Shown in pieces: positions 53,411-61,065 of a stretch of DNA of 64,000 bases. Position 1 is the stretch's first letter. Each line of letters begins with the position of its first letter. The DNA is taken from positions 62,001 to 126,000 of the forward strand of contig JAPPGG010000066.1 in the NCBI GenBank assembly GCA_028875055.1. The letters run 5' to 3'. Made by a program: the position numbers and the translations under genes. Under the pieces are notes generated by a model. That model was not told the origin of the DNA. It made no database searches and was given only the letters and a program-made list of their open reading frames with translations. The DNA comes from Chloroflexota bacterium (lineage in GTDB: Bacteria; Chloroflexota; Dehalococcoidia; Lucifugimonadales; UBA3495).

Positions 53411-54334
53411 TCAGAAGGCGGTCTGGACAGCGAGCCGGCGCTGTTCTTCGAAGGTTACCGCCCGTCCGGATGCCATCTGCAGGGCGTGCTGCAGGGTACG
53501 GGTGGTCAGAGCTTCGACCATGGCTCTGCGATAACCGGCGGAGCCCCGAACATCGTCGATGGGCTTGGCGGCGGCTTCAGCGGCCTGGGCGGCTTGTCCC
53601 AGCAGGCCGGGAGTCAAGGTCCGTCCCCTGAGCAAGTTTTCGGCCTCCGTGGCGCGAAAGGGAGTTGGGCCGACGGCGCCAAGGGCGATGCGGGCATCGC
53701 GACAGGTACGACCGTCTTCCTCGAGAGTGACGACGGAAGCCACGCCCACGGTGGCAATGTCCATGGCGCCCCGGGGGCTGTGCTTTATGTAAAGGGAACC
53801 GGTCCTGGGCATGGGAGCGGGCAGGGTCAACTGGGTAAGCACCTCGCCCTGTTCCAGCGCGGTGCGGCCCGGGCCCAGGAAGAACTCGGTGAGGGGCAGG
53901 GTTCGAGTGCCCTGCGGGCCCGCGATGGTGCACTGGGCGTCGAAGGCCAGCAGCGCGGGCAGGGTGTCCCCGGCGGGAGATGCGTTGCAGACGTTGCCGC
54001 CGATTGTGGCCAGGTTGCGGACCTGGACGCCGGCAAAGGAGGTGGCCCCGGTGGCCAGCGCCTGGTAGCGGCGGCGAATGTGGGCATTGGACTCGACGGA
54101 CTGGACAGTGGCCAGGGCTCCGAGGCGGAGGCCGTTACGGGGGCTGAAGGAAATGCGGCCCAGGCTGGCGATTCCCTTGAGGTTTACGACGGCGGCCGGC
54201 CGCCAGAATCCCTGCCGCCAGCGGACGAGGAAGTCGGTGCTGCCTGCCACCACGCGGGAATCATTGCCGTGACGTTGAAGGAGGGCGATGGCGTGACGGA
54301 GGTTTCTGGCCTCCAGAAAGTCGAACCTCAGCAT
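53411..54334 (-). CDS. Molybdenum hydroxylase FAD-binding medium subunit
   Basis: A 307-residue CoxM-type flavin subunit. FAD motifs: VAGSTDFLVRWR near residue 35, the ATIGGNVCNASPAGDTLPAL motif (TIGGN plus AGD), and RIALGAVGPTPFRATEAE in the C-terminal domain. GGAG lies six bases before the ATG. First gene of the medium-small-large set; gaps of 77 and 138 nt follow. Confidence 0.94.
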   Translation of the reverse strand: MLRFDFLEARNLRHAIALLQRHGNDSRVVAGSTDFLVRWRQGFWRPAAVVNLKGIASLGRISFSPRNGLRLGALATVQSVESNAHIRRRYQALATGATSFAGVQVRNLATIGGNVCNASPAGDTLPALLAFDAQCTIAGPQGTRTLPLTEFFLGPGRTALEQGEVLTQLTLPAPMPRTGSLYIKHSPRGAMDIATVGVASVVTLEEDGRTCRDARIALGAVGPTPFRATEAENLLRGRTLTPGLLGQAAQAAEAAAKPIDDVRGSAGYRRAMVEALTTRTLQHALQMASGRAVTFEEQRRLAVQTAF

Positions 54335-54474
54335 AGTGCACTCCGGCCGGGATGGATGGGACTGACGTCATGCCTGGCCAGGGGGAAGTGGCCTGATGCG
54401 GCCAATTATAGGGTTGGGCGGAAAAAGGGGTCAACAACCTGGACGGTATCCCGGGCCAATTGCGCCTTGAATTA

Positions 54475-54615
54475 CCGTCTCTCTGGGCCCTTTAGGCTGG
54501 CTCAGCGGAAACTCCGGCGAAGAGTTTAGAATCCAGCCCGCGAGCGTGCCTTCGAACCCTAAGCCGAGCTGAGGACAAGGCCTTCAGGCGCTTCGGCAGG
54601 CTCAGAGAGACGTGA
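54475..54615 (+). repeat. Dispersed repeat R4, copy 2
   Basis: Matches 48098-48240 in order and orientation (TGGCTCAGCGGAAACTCCGG, GAGCGTGCC, GAGCTGAGGACAAGGCCTTC, GGCAGGCTCAG). Confidence 0.7.
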
Positions 54616-54653
54616 CTCCTGCCTTCCCAGTTTGCGCCGCCTATAGGCCGAAG

Positions 54654-54833
54654 CTATAACCCAATTGCCCTGTGGGACGCGGGGTTGCCGGGGCAGTCTG
54701 TTGCCGCCTCTCCCTCGCAGGCCGAGGCGGGAGTCGGTACCTGACGCCAAAGCATGGCAAGAACAACGGCGAGAAGGAACATCAACAGCAACCAACGCCT
54801 CAATTGCCTGATCTGATCACTTCCGTCCTTCAT
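54654..54833 (-). CDS. Small single-pass membrane protein
   Basis: A 59-residue ORF too short for most gene callers. Residues 1-13 are charged and basic (RQLRR), residues 14-29 form a hydrophobic helix (WLLLMFLLAVVLAMLW), and the outer tail has two Cys (ACEGEAATDC) that could form a disulfide. A weak GCGAGG lies about 10 nt upstream. Charge pattern puts the N-terminus inside. It looks like a small membrane or signal-anchored peptide; not a recognised family. Confidence 0.42.
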   Translation of the reverse strand: MKDGSDQIRQLRRWLLLMFLLAVVLAMLWRQVPTPASACEGEAATDCPGNPASHRAIGL

Positions 54834-55162
54834 AGGGCGTCAACCTCGCAATGCCCGGGAGTAATTTGCCGCCGCCACCCCTTGCGCGGGAACAGCCGGT
54901 GGGGCCATTGGGTAATAGACAGCGGGGAGCGCCACCCGTATGGCTGGCGATGGACTGAGCAGAACAGGGTTGAGCCTGAGTGGGGCGACCATCGGAACAA
55001 GGATCTCCCCAATGCTGGCTCGCTGGCTGGGCGACTTACACCGGGACTCGGGTGAAGTCATTAACAGTCATCGCCGGAATATACATAAATAACATTTTAG
55101 AAAACAGGAATGAATATAAAGTGAGGGAATACGGAAATCGTGTGAAGAAGCAGTGAAGGTTT

Positions 55163-55199
55163 GGAGGGACCGGAGGGGCGGGCAAGGGGAAGGGAGGGA
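55163..55199 (+). other. G-quadruplex-prone G-run tract
   Basis: Seven closely spaced runs of 3-4 G (GGAGGG ... GGGGCGGG, AAGGGGAAGGGAGGG) with loops of 1-7 nt on the plus strand. Confidence 0.6.
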
Positions 55200-55242
55200 G
55201 TCTTCCTGGCAACCCCACCCCCACCCCAACCATCTGGGCTTT

Positions 55243-55278
55243 GGGCAAGAACTACGAGGTTAACTGTGGTTCTTGCCC
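55243..55278. repeat. Perfect inverted repeat
   Basis: GGGCAAGAAC (55243-55252) and GTTCTTGCCC (55269-55278), 16-nt loop, no T-tract. Lies about 120 bases beyond the end of the helicase operon. Confidence 0.7.
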
Positions 55279-55396
55279 TCGCCAGGGAGTCGCAGGGCAG
55301 GCCCAACGGGTTCTTGCTCCAAGGTCCCCACCGTGAGCGACACGCGCCGGAAAGCGGGATGGGGTGGACACTTAGAGGCGATCGAAGTCAGCTGGC

Positions 55397-57151
55397 TTAA
55401 CCCCGGCCTGCGCCAGAGGGCGCCTCCAGCCCGAACAGGCCGAAAAGCTCCCTGGCGGTAAGGACCGAGGAGAGGTCGATGGACACATCATCCACCAACT
55501 CGTCGAACAGCTCCTGCTTTCGCTCCAGGATACGGTCAATCCGCTCCTCAATGGTATTGACGCAGGAATACTTGAACACATGCACCGGTACAGTCTGGCC
55601 AAAGCGGTGGCTGCGGTCCTCGGCCTGACGTTCCACCGCCGGATTCCACCAGCGGTCCAGGTGGAAAACATAGGAGGCCTCCTGGAGGTTCAGACCCACC
55701 CCGCCGGCCCGCAGCGACACCACCAGTACCTTGTGCTCGTCATTCCCCCGGAACCTGTCGATGACATCCCGACGCTCTTCAGGAGACTGGGCGCCGGTGA
55801 AGGTCAGGGGTCGAAAGTCGCGCAGCGCATCGGCCACCGCCTCCACGCCGAAGCCCGACGCCCGGTACTGGGAAAAAACCAAAGCCCGGTTTCCTTCTGC
55901 CGCCAGGGTCTCAATCCTGCCGCGAATCTCCTCGAACTTGGCGGACTCGCCGGTTTCGGGCTCGGCGTTGCAAATCTGCTTCAGGCGGGTTATAAGTTCC
56001 AGTACATGCTGAACCCTGACCTCGCGGCCCAATTCCGTGAGGTGGACGATGCCTTCTTGTTCCGCCCGGTCATAGCTGCGACGCTGTGAAGCTCCCAACT
56101 CGACCGGAATTTTGGCCACCATCTTGGGAGGCAAATCTTCCAGCACTTCCTCTTTCCTCCTCCGCAACTGCAACTCTCGGTGCCGCTTCCTCAGAACAGG
56201 TCCGGCCGAGTACCTCCTGGGACTCTCCGCCTCTCCGTGGTCAACGAACTCCATGATGGAGGCCAATTCCTCCTCGTCATTCTCGACAGGAGTACCCGTC
56301 AGCGCCCACGAGCGCCGGCGCTTGAGGCCTTTAACCGCGTCGCTGGTGGAATTGCGGTTCTTTATGCGCTGGGCCTCATCGGAAACCACCACGTCCCAGG
56401 TCTTGCGGCCAAGGGCGGAGGAGGGACTGCCGCCGAAGTCGGAGCGCAGGGTATCGTAGCTGACCAGGGTTACGTGCACCGGGGTATCCCACTGCCACCT
56501 CCGGTCTGCGGCGGACCCGCGAACGATCATGGCCGTCAGGTCGGGCGCCCACTTCAGCAGCTCGCGCCGCCACTGGTCCAGGACGCTGGCCGGGGCGACC
56601 ACCAAGGCCGACTGGATTTCACCCCCCAGGAAGAGGACCCGGAGGGCCACGATTACCTGCAGGGTCTTGCCAAGGCCCATATCATCAGCCAGCAGGATGC
56701 GATCACTCTCCAAAAGGACCTGAACGCCCTCCTCCTGGAATGGCATTAGACCTGGGCGGCTGTCGCTGTCCAGAACCGGGGGCGGCAGCAGGGGCAAATG
56801 GGGAGACTTCAACGCCCGCCGCAGCCGGAATATTAGGCTCTCCGGAGAGGGCACGCTTCTCCGGCGAGACTGCCCAGTGGTTGAAGAAGCGCCCGCCTGG
56901 GTAGCAGCGCCGACGGCAGAGGGGGCTGGGCCATCGAAGATGAAGGTCCTGACCGCTTCCGCTGCTGTCATCGGAGCAGCCGGAAGCCAGGCCACGGGTT
57001 CCGGCTGGATTTCGGAGGGTTGGTATAGGGGGAAGCCGGAGGTGTAGGGGGCAGGCGCTTCGCGAATCACCGCGCGGCTGCCTTCCTGGTGGCGCCAATT
57101 CCGGCCCAGGTTCAAGACCTTCAACTTGTGCAGCCAGGCGCGAAGCATCAT
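55397..57151 (-). CDS. SNF2-family helicase/translocase
   Basis: A 584-residue superfamily 2 ATPase. Residues 1-130 are an unmatched region with a Pro/Ala/Ser-rich part. Core: LLADDMGLGKT (Walker A, to residue 163), VVVSDEAQRIKN (DEAQ, 258-261), WALTGTPVEN (motif III), and the C-terminal lobe FSQYRASGFG, SLRAGGVGLNLQEAS, DRWWNPAVERQAEDRSHRFGQ. It would move on double-stranded DNA. No nuclease, methylase or bromo-like domain is attached. Its ATG overlaps the stop of the preceding gene (ATGA), so it is the last gene of the five-gene operon. Confidence 0.93.
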   Translation of the reverse strand: MMLRAWLHKLKVLNLGRNWRHQEGSRAVIREAPAPYTSGFPLYQPSEIQPEPVAWLPAAPMTAAEAVRTFIFDGPAPSAVGAATQAGASSTTGQSRRRSVPSPESLIFRLRRALKSPHLPLLPPPVLDSDSRPGLMPFQEEGVQVLLESDRILLADDMGLGKTLQVIVALRVLFLGGEIQSALVVAPASVLDQWRRELLKWAPDLTAMIVRGSAADRRWQWDTPVHVTLVSYDTLRSDFGGSPSSALGRKTWDVVVSDEAQRIKNRNSTSDAVKGLKRRRSWALTGTPVENDEEELASIMEFVDHGEAESPRRYSAGPVLRKRHRELQLRRRKEEVLEDLPPKMVAKIPVELGASQRRSYDRAEQEGIVHLTELGREVRVQHVLELITRLKQICNAEPETGESAKFEEIRGRIETLAAEGNRALVFSQYRASGFGVEAVADALRDFRPLTFTGAQSPEERRDVIDRFRGNDEHKVLVVSLRAGGVGLNLQEASYVFHLDRWWNPAVERQAEDRSHRFGQTVPVHVFKYSCVNTIEERIDRILERKQELFDELVDDVSIDLSSVLTARELFGLFGLEAPSGAGRG

Positions 57152-57639
57152 CCGTGGGCGTAGGCCTCCTCCAGCCCTGAGGCAGCCCGCTCAAAGGGTT
57201 CCAGAAGCCGGCCGCGGGACGTCAGCAACTTAAGCAGGGCGGCCAGCGAGGACTCTGGTTCCGTTCCCAGCCAGCTAACCGGCGGGTCCACCGCACCGTC
57301 AACCAGGCCAACCGCATACCGGACCGGGGGTCCAGACGAGAAAAGGTCGGGGGGCGCCTCGTCCGCCAGGACCAGCGCCAAATCAAGAGGATGCTTGACC
57401 GCTTCAAACAGGGCCAAGGCCAGGACAGCTACAGCGCGCCGGTGCGCGGCATCGAGTCCCCACAACGCGCCGGATGGCAGGTCCGCCCGCGTATAACAGA
57501 ATTCCAGGGGTTCGCCGTGGCAATTGGTAACGAGCAGAGCGGCCCGTACACCGGACCCTTCTTCCTCCACGAGAAAGCGCAGGTGGGCGAGGTTGGCAGC
57601 GGCCCAGTCTTCCATGGAGTACCCAGGCTGAATGGACAA
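57148..57639 (-). CDS. Unknown protein of the ATPase/helicase operon
   Basis: A 163-residue acidic, Leu/Ala-rich cytoplasmic protein I do not recognise. It has helices and a central hydrophobic stretch (RRAVAVLALALFEAVKHPLDLALVLAD) but no membrane helix and no metal or nucleotide motif. It starts with TTG at 57639, 9 nt after the ATPase stop; ATG at 57615 (MEDWAAANLAH) is an alternative. It overlaps the helicase start by 4 nt. Position between ATPase and helicase suggests a linking subunit. Confidence 0.75.
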   Translation of the reverse strand: MSIQPGYSMEDWAAANLAHLRFLVEEEGSGVRAALLVTNCHGEPLEFCYTRADLPSGALWGLDAAHRRAVAVLALALFEAVKHPLDLALVLADEAPPDLFSSGPPVRYAVGLVDGAVDPPVSWLGTEPESSLAALLKLLTSRGRLLEPFERAASGLEEAYAHG

Positions 57640-57648
57640 ACCCCGCGC

Positions 57649-58932
57649 TTACTCCCCGTCCGTGCTGGAGCCGTTTTCTTCCGAGTGGGCCTTCTCCAGG
57701 GTCGTATCCTCCTCGTACCTGAAGGTCAGCTCCGTATCCTCGATTTCCGGCTCGGTTTCCGGATACAACCGTCGCAGGTCCCACTCGTTAATCCAGCGGC
57801 GGACATAGCGCCGTATGCTGGCGGGCACGCCGCGCCCCACGCCATGGTCTATTTCGGGAGCATCCCAACCGTACGCATCTGAATGAATAGTCCTGAGCTG
57901 GCGGTAGAGGTTTAACAACATTTCTTCATCAGGCTCAGCCAGGTGGCAGACTCCCCGCTCCAGAAAGCGCATTCCAGACTCGGCCCTGGCCGCGGTCAGC
58001 AGGTCTGCTTCCCGTCCCCGGGCCCGCAGGCGGGGCACAGCCTTGTCCCGGTCCTCCTTGCTGTCCAGAACTTGCTCGGGAAGGTCGGCGGTCATGGTGC
58101 CAACCACCACCAACCCCGGGTACTTTTCCTCCGGGGTTTGCCCCATCCAGCGGGCCAACTCGGCGTAGGAGCGGGCCCGTTGCAGGACGCTGTAATTGGC
58201 CACCAGTTCGATTTCGTCCAGCAGGACCACCCAGCCGCAATATCCGGCCGCCTTGATGAGTTCGAGGACGAACCGGAGCCTCTGCGGGGGCATATCCCGG
58301 TACACCGGTGCGCGGAAGGAATGGACCTGGTGCAAACCCCAGTGGCGCAGTCCATCTCGCACATTCTTGAGCTGGATGCGCTCGCCGGACCAGAACCAGT
58401 TGATCTCATTCAAAAGCTGGGGTTCATTGTCATTTTCGTGGACGGCCAGGGTGGCCGGCAGAATTCGGTGGAGGCCGTTGTCCTCCCGGTTGGCCCACTG
58501 GAAGAACTGGGCATAGCCAGGGGAGTCATAGTCCAGTTTCTGGGCAATTTCCTCCACCATCTGTCCGGTCAGGCCGGGCACTCTGCCCTTTTCCACCACG
58601 GCTCGATAGACCTTATCCATGTCGAACAGGGGCGTTTCTTTGCTGATCACCACCCGGCTGCACACGAAGTTCCGCTCCAGGGCCCGGTTCTCCAGGTAGC
58701 CCAGAAGGTGGGACTTGCCGCTGCCAAAGTCGCCGGCCACCAGCATTCCCTGGCCGCCCTCCGGACCACCTCCCTCCTCGGAGAGTCGGGTTAGCATTTC
58801 GTTGAACACGCGTTCGACCTCGGGCTGGCTGCATCCCAATGCGTCAACCGCGTCGCCGTTGGGGACGCCGTTCCGCAGGGCCTCCAGCGCCCTGCGGTTG
58901 TTTACCCTTGCGCTTGCTGTTGTAGCTGCCAT
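57649..58932 (-). CDS. BrxC/BrxD-like (DUF2791) P-loop ATPase
   Basis: A 427-residue AAA-type ATPase. It starts with RRALEALRNGVPN, the hallmark of the DUF2791 / BREX BrxD family, then GDFGSGKSH (Walker A, 67-75), WVVLLDEIE (Walker B, 235-241) and VVVGTMTAD (sensor 1, 275-283). A C-terminal Arg-rich helix (RRYVRRWINEWDLRRL) could carry a winged-helix-like element. In BREX, such ATPases work with helicases. GGAG lies 7 nt before the ATG; the preceding gene ends at the base before it (TAG-ATG). No BrxA, BrxB, PglX or PglZ is nearby. Confidence 0.88.
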   Translation of the reverse strand: MAATTASARVNNRRALEALRNGVPNGDAVDALGCSQPEVERVFNEMLTRLSEEGGGPEGGQGMLVAGDFGSGKSHLLGYLENRALERNFVCSRVVISKETPLFDMDKVYRAVVEKGRVPGLTGQMVEEIAQKLDYDSPGYAQFFQWANREDNGLHRILPATLAVHENDNEPQLLNEINWFWSGERIQLKNVRDGLRHWGLHQVHSFRAPVYRDMPPQRLRFVLELIKAAGYCGWVVLLDEIELVANYSVLQRARSYAELARWMGQTPEEKYPGLVVVGTMTADLPEQVLDSKEDRDKAVPRLRARGREADLLTAARAESGMRFLERGVCHLAEPDEEMLLNLYRQLRTIHSDAYGWDAPEIDHGVGRGVPASIRRYVRRWINEWDLRRLYPETEPEIEDTELTFRYEEDTTLEKAHSEENGSSTDGE

Positions 58933-59916
58933 CTAATTCTCCGCGAAGGGCCCGTCGGACAGTCGGACCAGGGTTGCCAGGGGATTGGCCTGGGACCGGG
59001 ACCGGACTTCGTCGGCAATACGGCTCATGAGAGCCTGGTATATTGAGAAGCCCTTGCCCCGGATGTCATCGTCCAGGAAGTCCTCGCCATTCAGTACCAC
59101 CAGCAGCAATCCCTCAAGGCGGTCGGTGCCGTCAATCAACTCCCGAAGCAGTTCGTAGTGGTCCATGACGGCGGAACGGGTGTAGAAGCGCAGCCCGTCC
59201 CGGGGATTTCGACGCAGCGTCACCCGATTATCGTCCAGCAATATGCAGGCGCCCGGGTAGCCCACGAAGCGAATCCAGTAAAGGAGGGATTCAAGGAAGT
59301 GCCGGGCGTTGGTACGGGCAATACTGTTGTAAATGCCGTAGCGCCGGACGCTGCCGACGCGTCGGTTGGCGCCGGTCAGCCATTCCAGGAGCGGTGTTTC
59401 ATCGCGACTCTGGCCGCCGGCCCCCATTTCGGCGAGACATAGGTGCGTCATCGCCGCGCGAAAGTCTCGGGACATACCTGCATTGCGAAAGACGGTGTTC
59501 TCTATTAGAGGACGCAAGTCCTGAAGAATGAAGCTCTCACTCAGGCCACTGGCGTCACCAAGGGCTTTAAGCACCGATGTATCGGCCTCGAGATTCACGG
59601 CGTCAGTCCGGTATCCCAGCTTGCCTGCCTGGCCCAGAACCACTTCTCTCGCCAGCAAACGCCAGTCAATCTGCTCGGCAATGCGATAGAAGAAATCCTG
59701 GAACATGTGGACCCTTGTCTCACCAGCATCGACCCTTACAACCAGATACCGCTGCTCTGCCGCAACCTCGGTGAGGCGAGTAGTCAGCAATGGAGTCAAG
59801 TCCGGCCGCTGGGACACGATAAATTTTACCGACGCCCCGCCCTCGCTGATGAATCCATCCAGGTACTCAGTCCTGATGGTATCCAGCCATTCCTGCACGG
59901 CAAGGTTGTTTGTCAT
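58933..59916 (-). CDS. Degenerate BrxC/BrxD-like ATPase partner (no Walker A)
   Basis: A 327-residue paralog-like partner of the next gene's ATPase. Its layout matches: VKFIVSQRPDLTPLLTTRL takes the place of the Walker A strand-loop-helix but lacks GKS; ACILLDDNRV (223-232) takes the Walker B place with Asp-Asp rather than Asp-Glu; LLVVLNGEDF (271-280) takes the sensor-1 place. So it should fold like an AAA ATPase without hydrolysis. Its start overlaps the previous stop (ATGA at 59913-59916) and its stop abuts the next ATG, showing tight coupling. A structural or DNA-recognition subunit is likely. Confidence 0.75.
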   Translation of the reverse strand: MTNNLAVQEWLDTIRTEYLDGFISEGGASVKFIVSQRPDLTPLLTTRLTEVAAEQRYLVVRVDAGETRVHMFQDFFYRIAEQIDWRLLAREVVLGQAGKLGYRTDAVNLEADTSVLKALGDASGLSESFILQDLRPLIENTVFRNAGMSRDFRAAMTHLCLAEMGAGGQSRDETPLLEWLTGANRRVGSVRRYGIYNSIARTNARHFLESLLYWIRFVGYPGACILLDDNRVTLRRNPRDGLRFYTRSAVMDHYELLRELIDGTDRLEGLLLVVLNGEDFLDDDIRGKGFSIYQALMSRIADEVRSRSQANPLATLVRLSDGPFAEN

Positions 59917-60716
59917 CGACTTACTCCCGTGAACTGGATGCCGTAGAACAGGACAGTTTCACCCTCCGGCCCCACGAAGGAAATTACCCCTTGTGGGGTC
60001 CGGGTGCCGGTGGATGCGGGGAAAGACACCCGAGCGCCATCACGAACTTCCCGGGCGCCACTTTCCTGCAGCGCGTAGAGATCCCTGGCGAAGTCTATAC
60101 GGGTGTAATCCCGGTCGCTGCCGGGAAGCCCGGTAAAGAGCCGGTAGATGCGTTCCAGGCGAACCACCTGGCCGGTATCGCCCAACTTGAGCCGGTCGGC
60201 GGTATCCCGTTCCGCCAGTTCGAGGTACGCGCGGTACAGGGACTCCAGGAATTGCTGGGGTCGGAACCGGGAAGGACGGTTTTGGAGTTTCTCCAGGTCC
60301 GACACCAGCCTGGTAGGTCGGATGTTGGAAGACTGGCGACGGTCAATGCGCACGGCACGATCCCCGGGCAGCACCCGTACCACCAGCGGGTGGGCAATAA
60401 TGCGGCCGTCCCGCTGGAACATCCGGACGCCGCCGGATTCGGCCTGGGTCTGCAACTCCGAACTATATTCGCTCTCCAGGTACTGCCGCTCCTCTTCAGC
60501 AGTGAATGGCCAGGCCGTGGCGGCATTGGCTGCTTCCTGCCGGATGAGGTTGACCAGGGGATCCAGCCTTTCGCTGAGGCGTCGCACCGCCGCGATGTTC
60601 CCGTCCTGGCTGGCCTTGCGCAACTGTCGGGTTAACTTAGTTGCCTCGCTCAAAGCGTAGAGCACGGAGTCGGCAGCGTTCTCGGCCGCCACAAATCCTT
60701 CCTCAAAAGTGGGCAT
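59913..60716 (-). CDS. Unknown protein, first gene of the ATPase/helicase operon
   Basis: A 267-residue protein. Residues 1-75 are helical (AADSVLYALSEATKLTRQLRKA, then RLSERLDPLVNLI), probably a coiled coil. Residues 100-190 are basic and mixed (RRQSSNIRPTRLVSDLEKL), perhaps winged-helix-like, and the C-terminal 60 residues are beta-rich (GVISFVGPEGETVLFYGIQF). No catalytic motif is seen. ATG at 60716 has GGAGG four bases upstream; upstream frame to 60848 has no conserved look. No consensus promoter was found before it. Perhaps a DNA-binding or assembly subunit. Confidence 0.75.
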   Translation of the reverse strand: MPTFEEGFVAAENAADSVLYALSEATKLTRQLRKASQDGNIAAVRRLSERLDPLVNLIRQEAANAATAWPFTAEEERQYLESEYSSELQTQAESGGVRMFQRDGRIIAHPLVVRVLPGDRAVRIDRRQSSNIRPTRLVSDLEKLQNRPSRFRPQQFLESLYRAYLELAERDTADRLKLGDTGQVVRLERIYRLFTGLPGSDRDYTRIDFARDLYALQESGAREVRDGARVSFPASTGTRTPQGVISFVGPEGETVLFYGIQFTGVSR

Positions 60717-60923
60717 CGTTCCTCCCATCGACACATCGTTGAATGAACTGCAGTATTTGCTTGAATCCACAGGTGACTGATGGACAATCAGGTCCGGCTC
60801 CGCAGGCAATCGCCTCCTCACCGCAGCGCCAGCCGTCCTGTCGCCCAATACAGCAATATACCCTACCTCACCAATGCTCTACAACAGAACGCCCAACCCG
60901 GTAAGAGCTCAGAGTTGGTGGGA

Positions 60924-61010
60924 TTCCCCCGCCAGCCTCGCCGGTTTCCGGCCTACGCCGGAATGACGAGTTTCTGGCCTCCGCGAGTATCAACTCTGAA
61001 GCGTTACCTC
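60924..61010 (+). repeat. Intergenic repeat R1, copy C (partial)
   Basis: CCGGCCTACGCCGGAATGAC, then GAGTTTCTGGCCTCCGCGAG and TATCAACT, matching the right half of 29752-29880. Confidence 0.7.
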
Positions 61011-61016
61011 CCGTAT

Positions 61017-61045
61017 TTGCATACGCCTGACCGAGTAGCTAGAAT
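61017..61045 (+). promoter_or_regulatory. Promoter of the ABC-F gene
   Basis: -35 TTGCAT (61017-61022), 17-bp spacer, -10 TAGAAT (61040-61045); predicted start near 61052, 14 nt before the ATG. Confidence 0.65.
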
Positions 61046-61065
61046 CTATCCAGGGAATTCTCTGC

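Larger units (their letters stand above)
54335..55396. other. Long intergenic region with R4, one small gene, a G-run tract and an inverted repeat
   Basis: About 1.06 kb between the Mo hydroxylase and the helicase operon. It holds R4 copy 2 (54475-54615), a small membrane ORF (54654-54833), an AT-rich block (about 55076-55140), a G-run tract (55163-55199) and a perfect 10-bp inverted repeat (55243-55278). Confidence 0.6.
60717..61065. other. Divergent intergenic region with R1 copy C
   Basis: About 350 bases between the ATPase/helicase operon (-) and the ABC-F gene (+). It contains R1 copy C at 60924-61010 and the ABC-F promoter. Confidence 0.55.

Noticed and set aside
50427-54334. Calling the Mo hydroxylase a carbon-monoxide dehydrogenase
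   Set aside because: The large subunit lacks the YRCSFR active-site loop with its Cu-binding Cys.
52170-54529. Two long plus-strand frames (454 and 403 codons)
   Set aside because: Both are complements of the Mo-hydroxylase subunits, which show complete Fe-S, FAD and Mo-cofactor motifs.
55397-60716. Calling the ATPase/helicase operon a BREX, DISARM or Wadjet system
   Set aside because: No PglX, PglZ, BrxA/B, DrmA/B, SMC or Jet-like protein is seen; only the ATPase type is shared with BREX.
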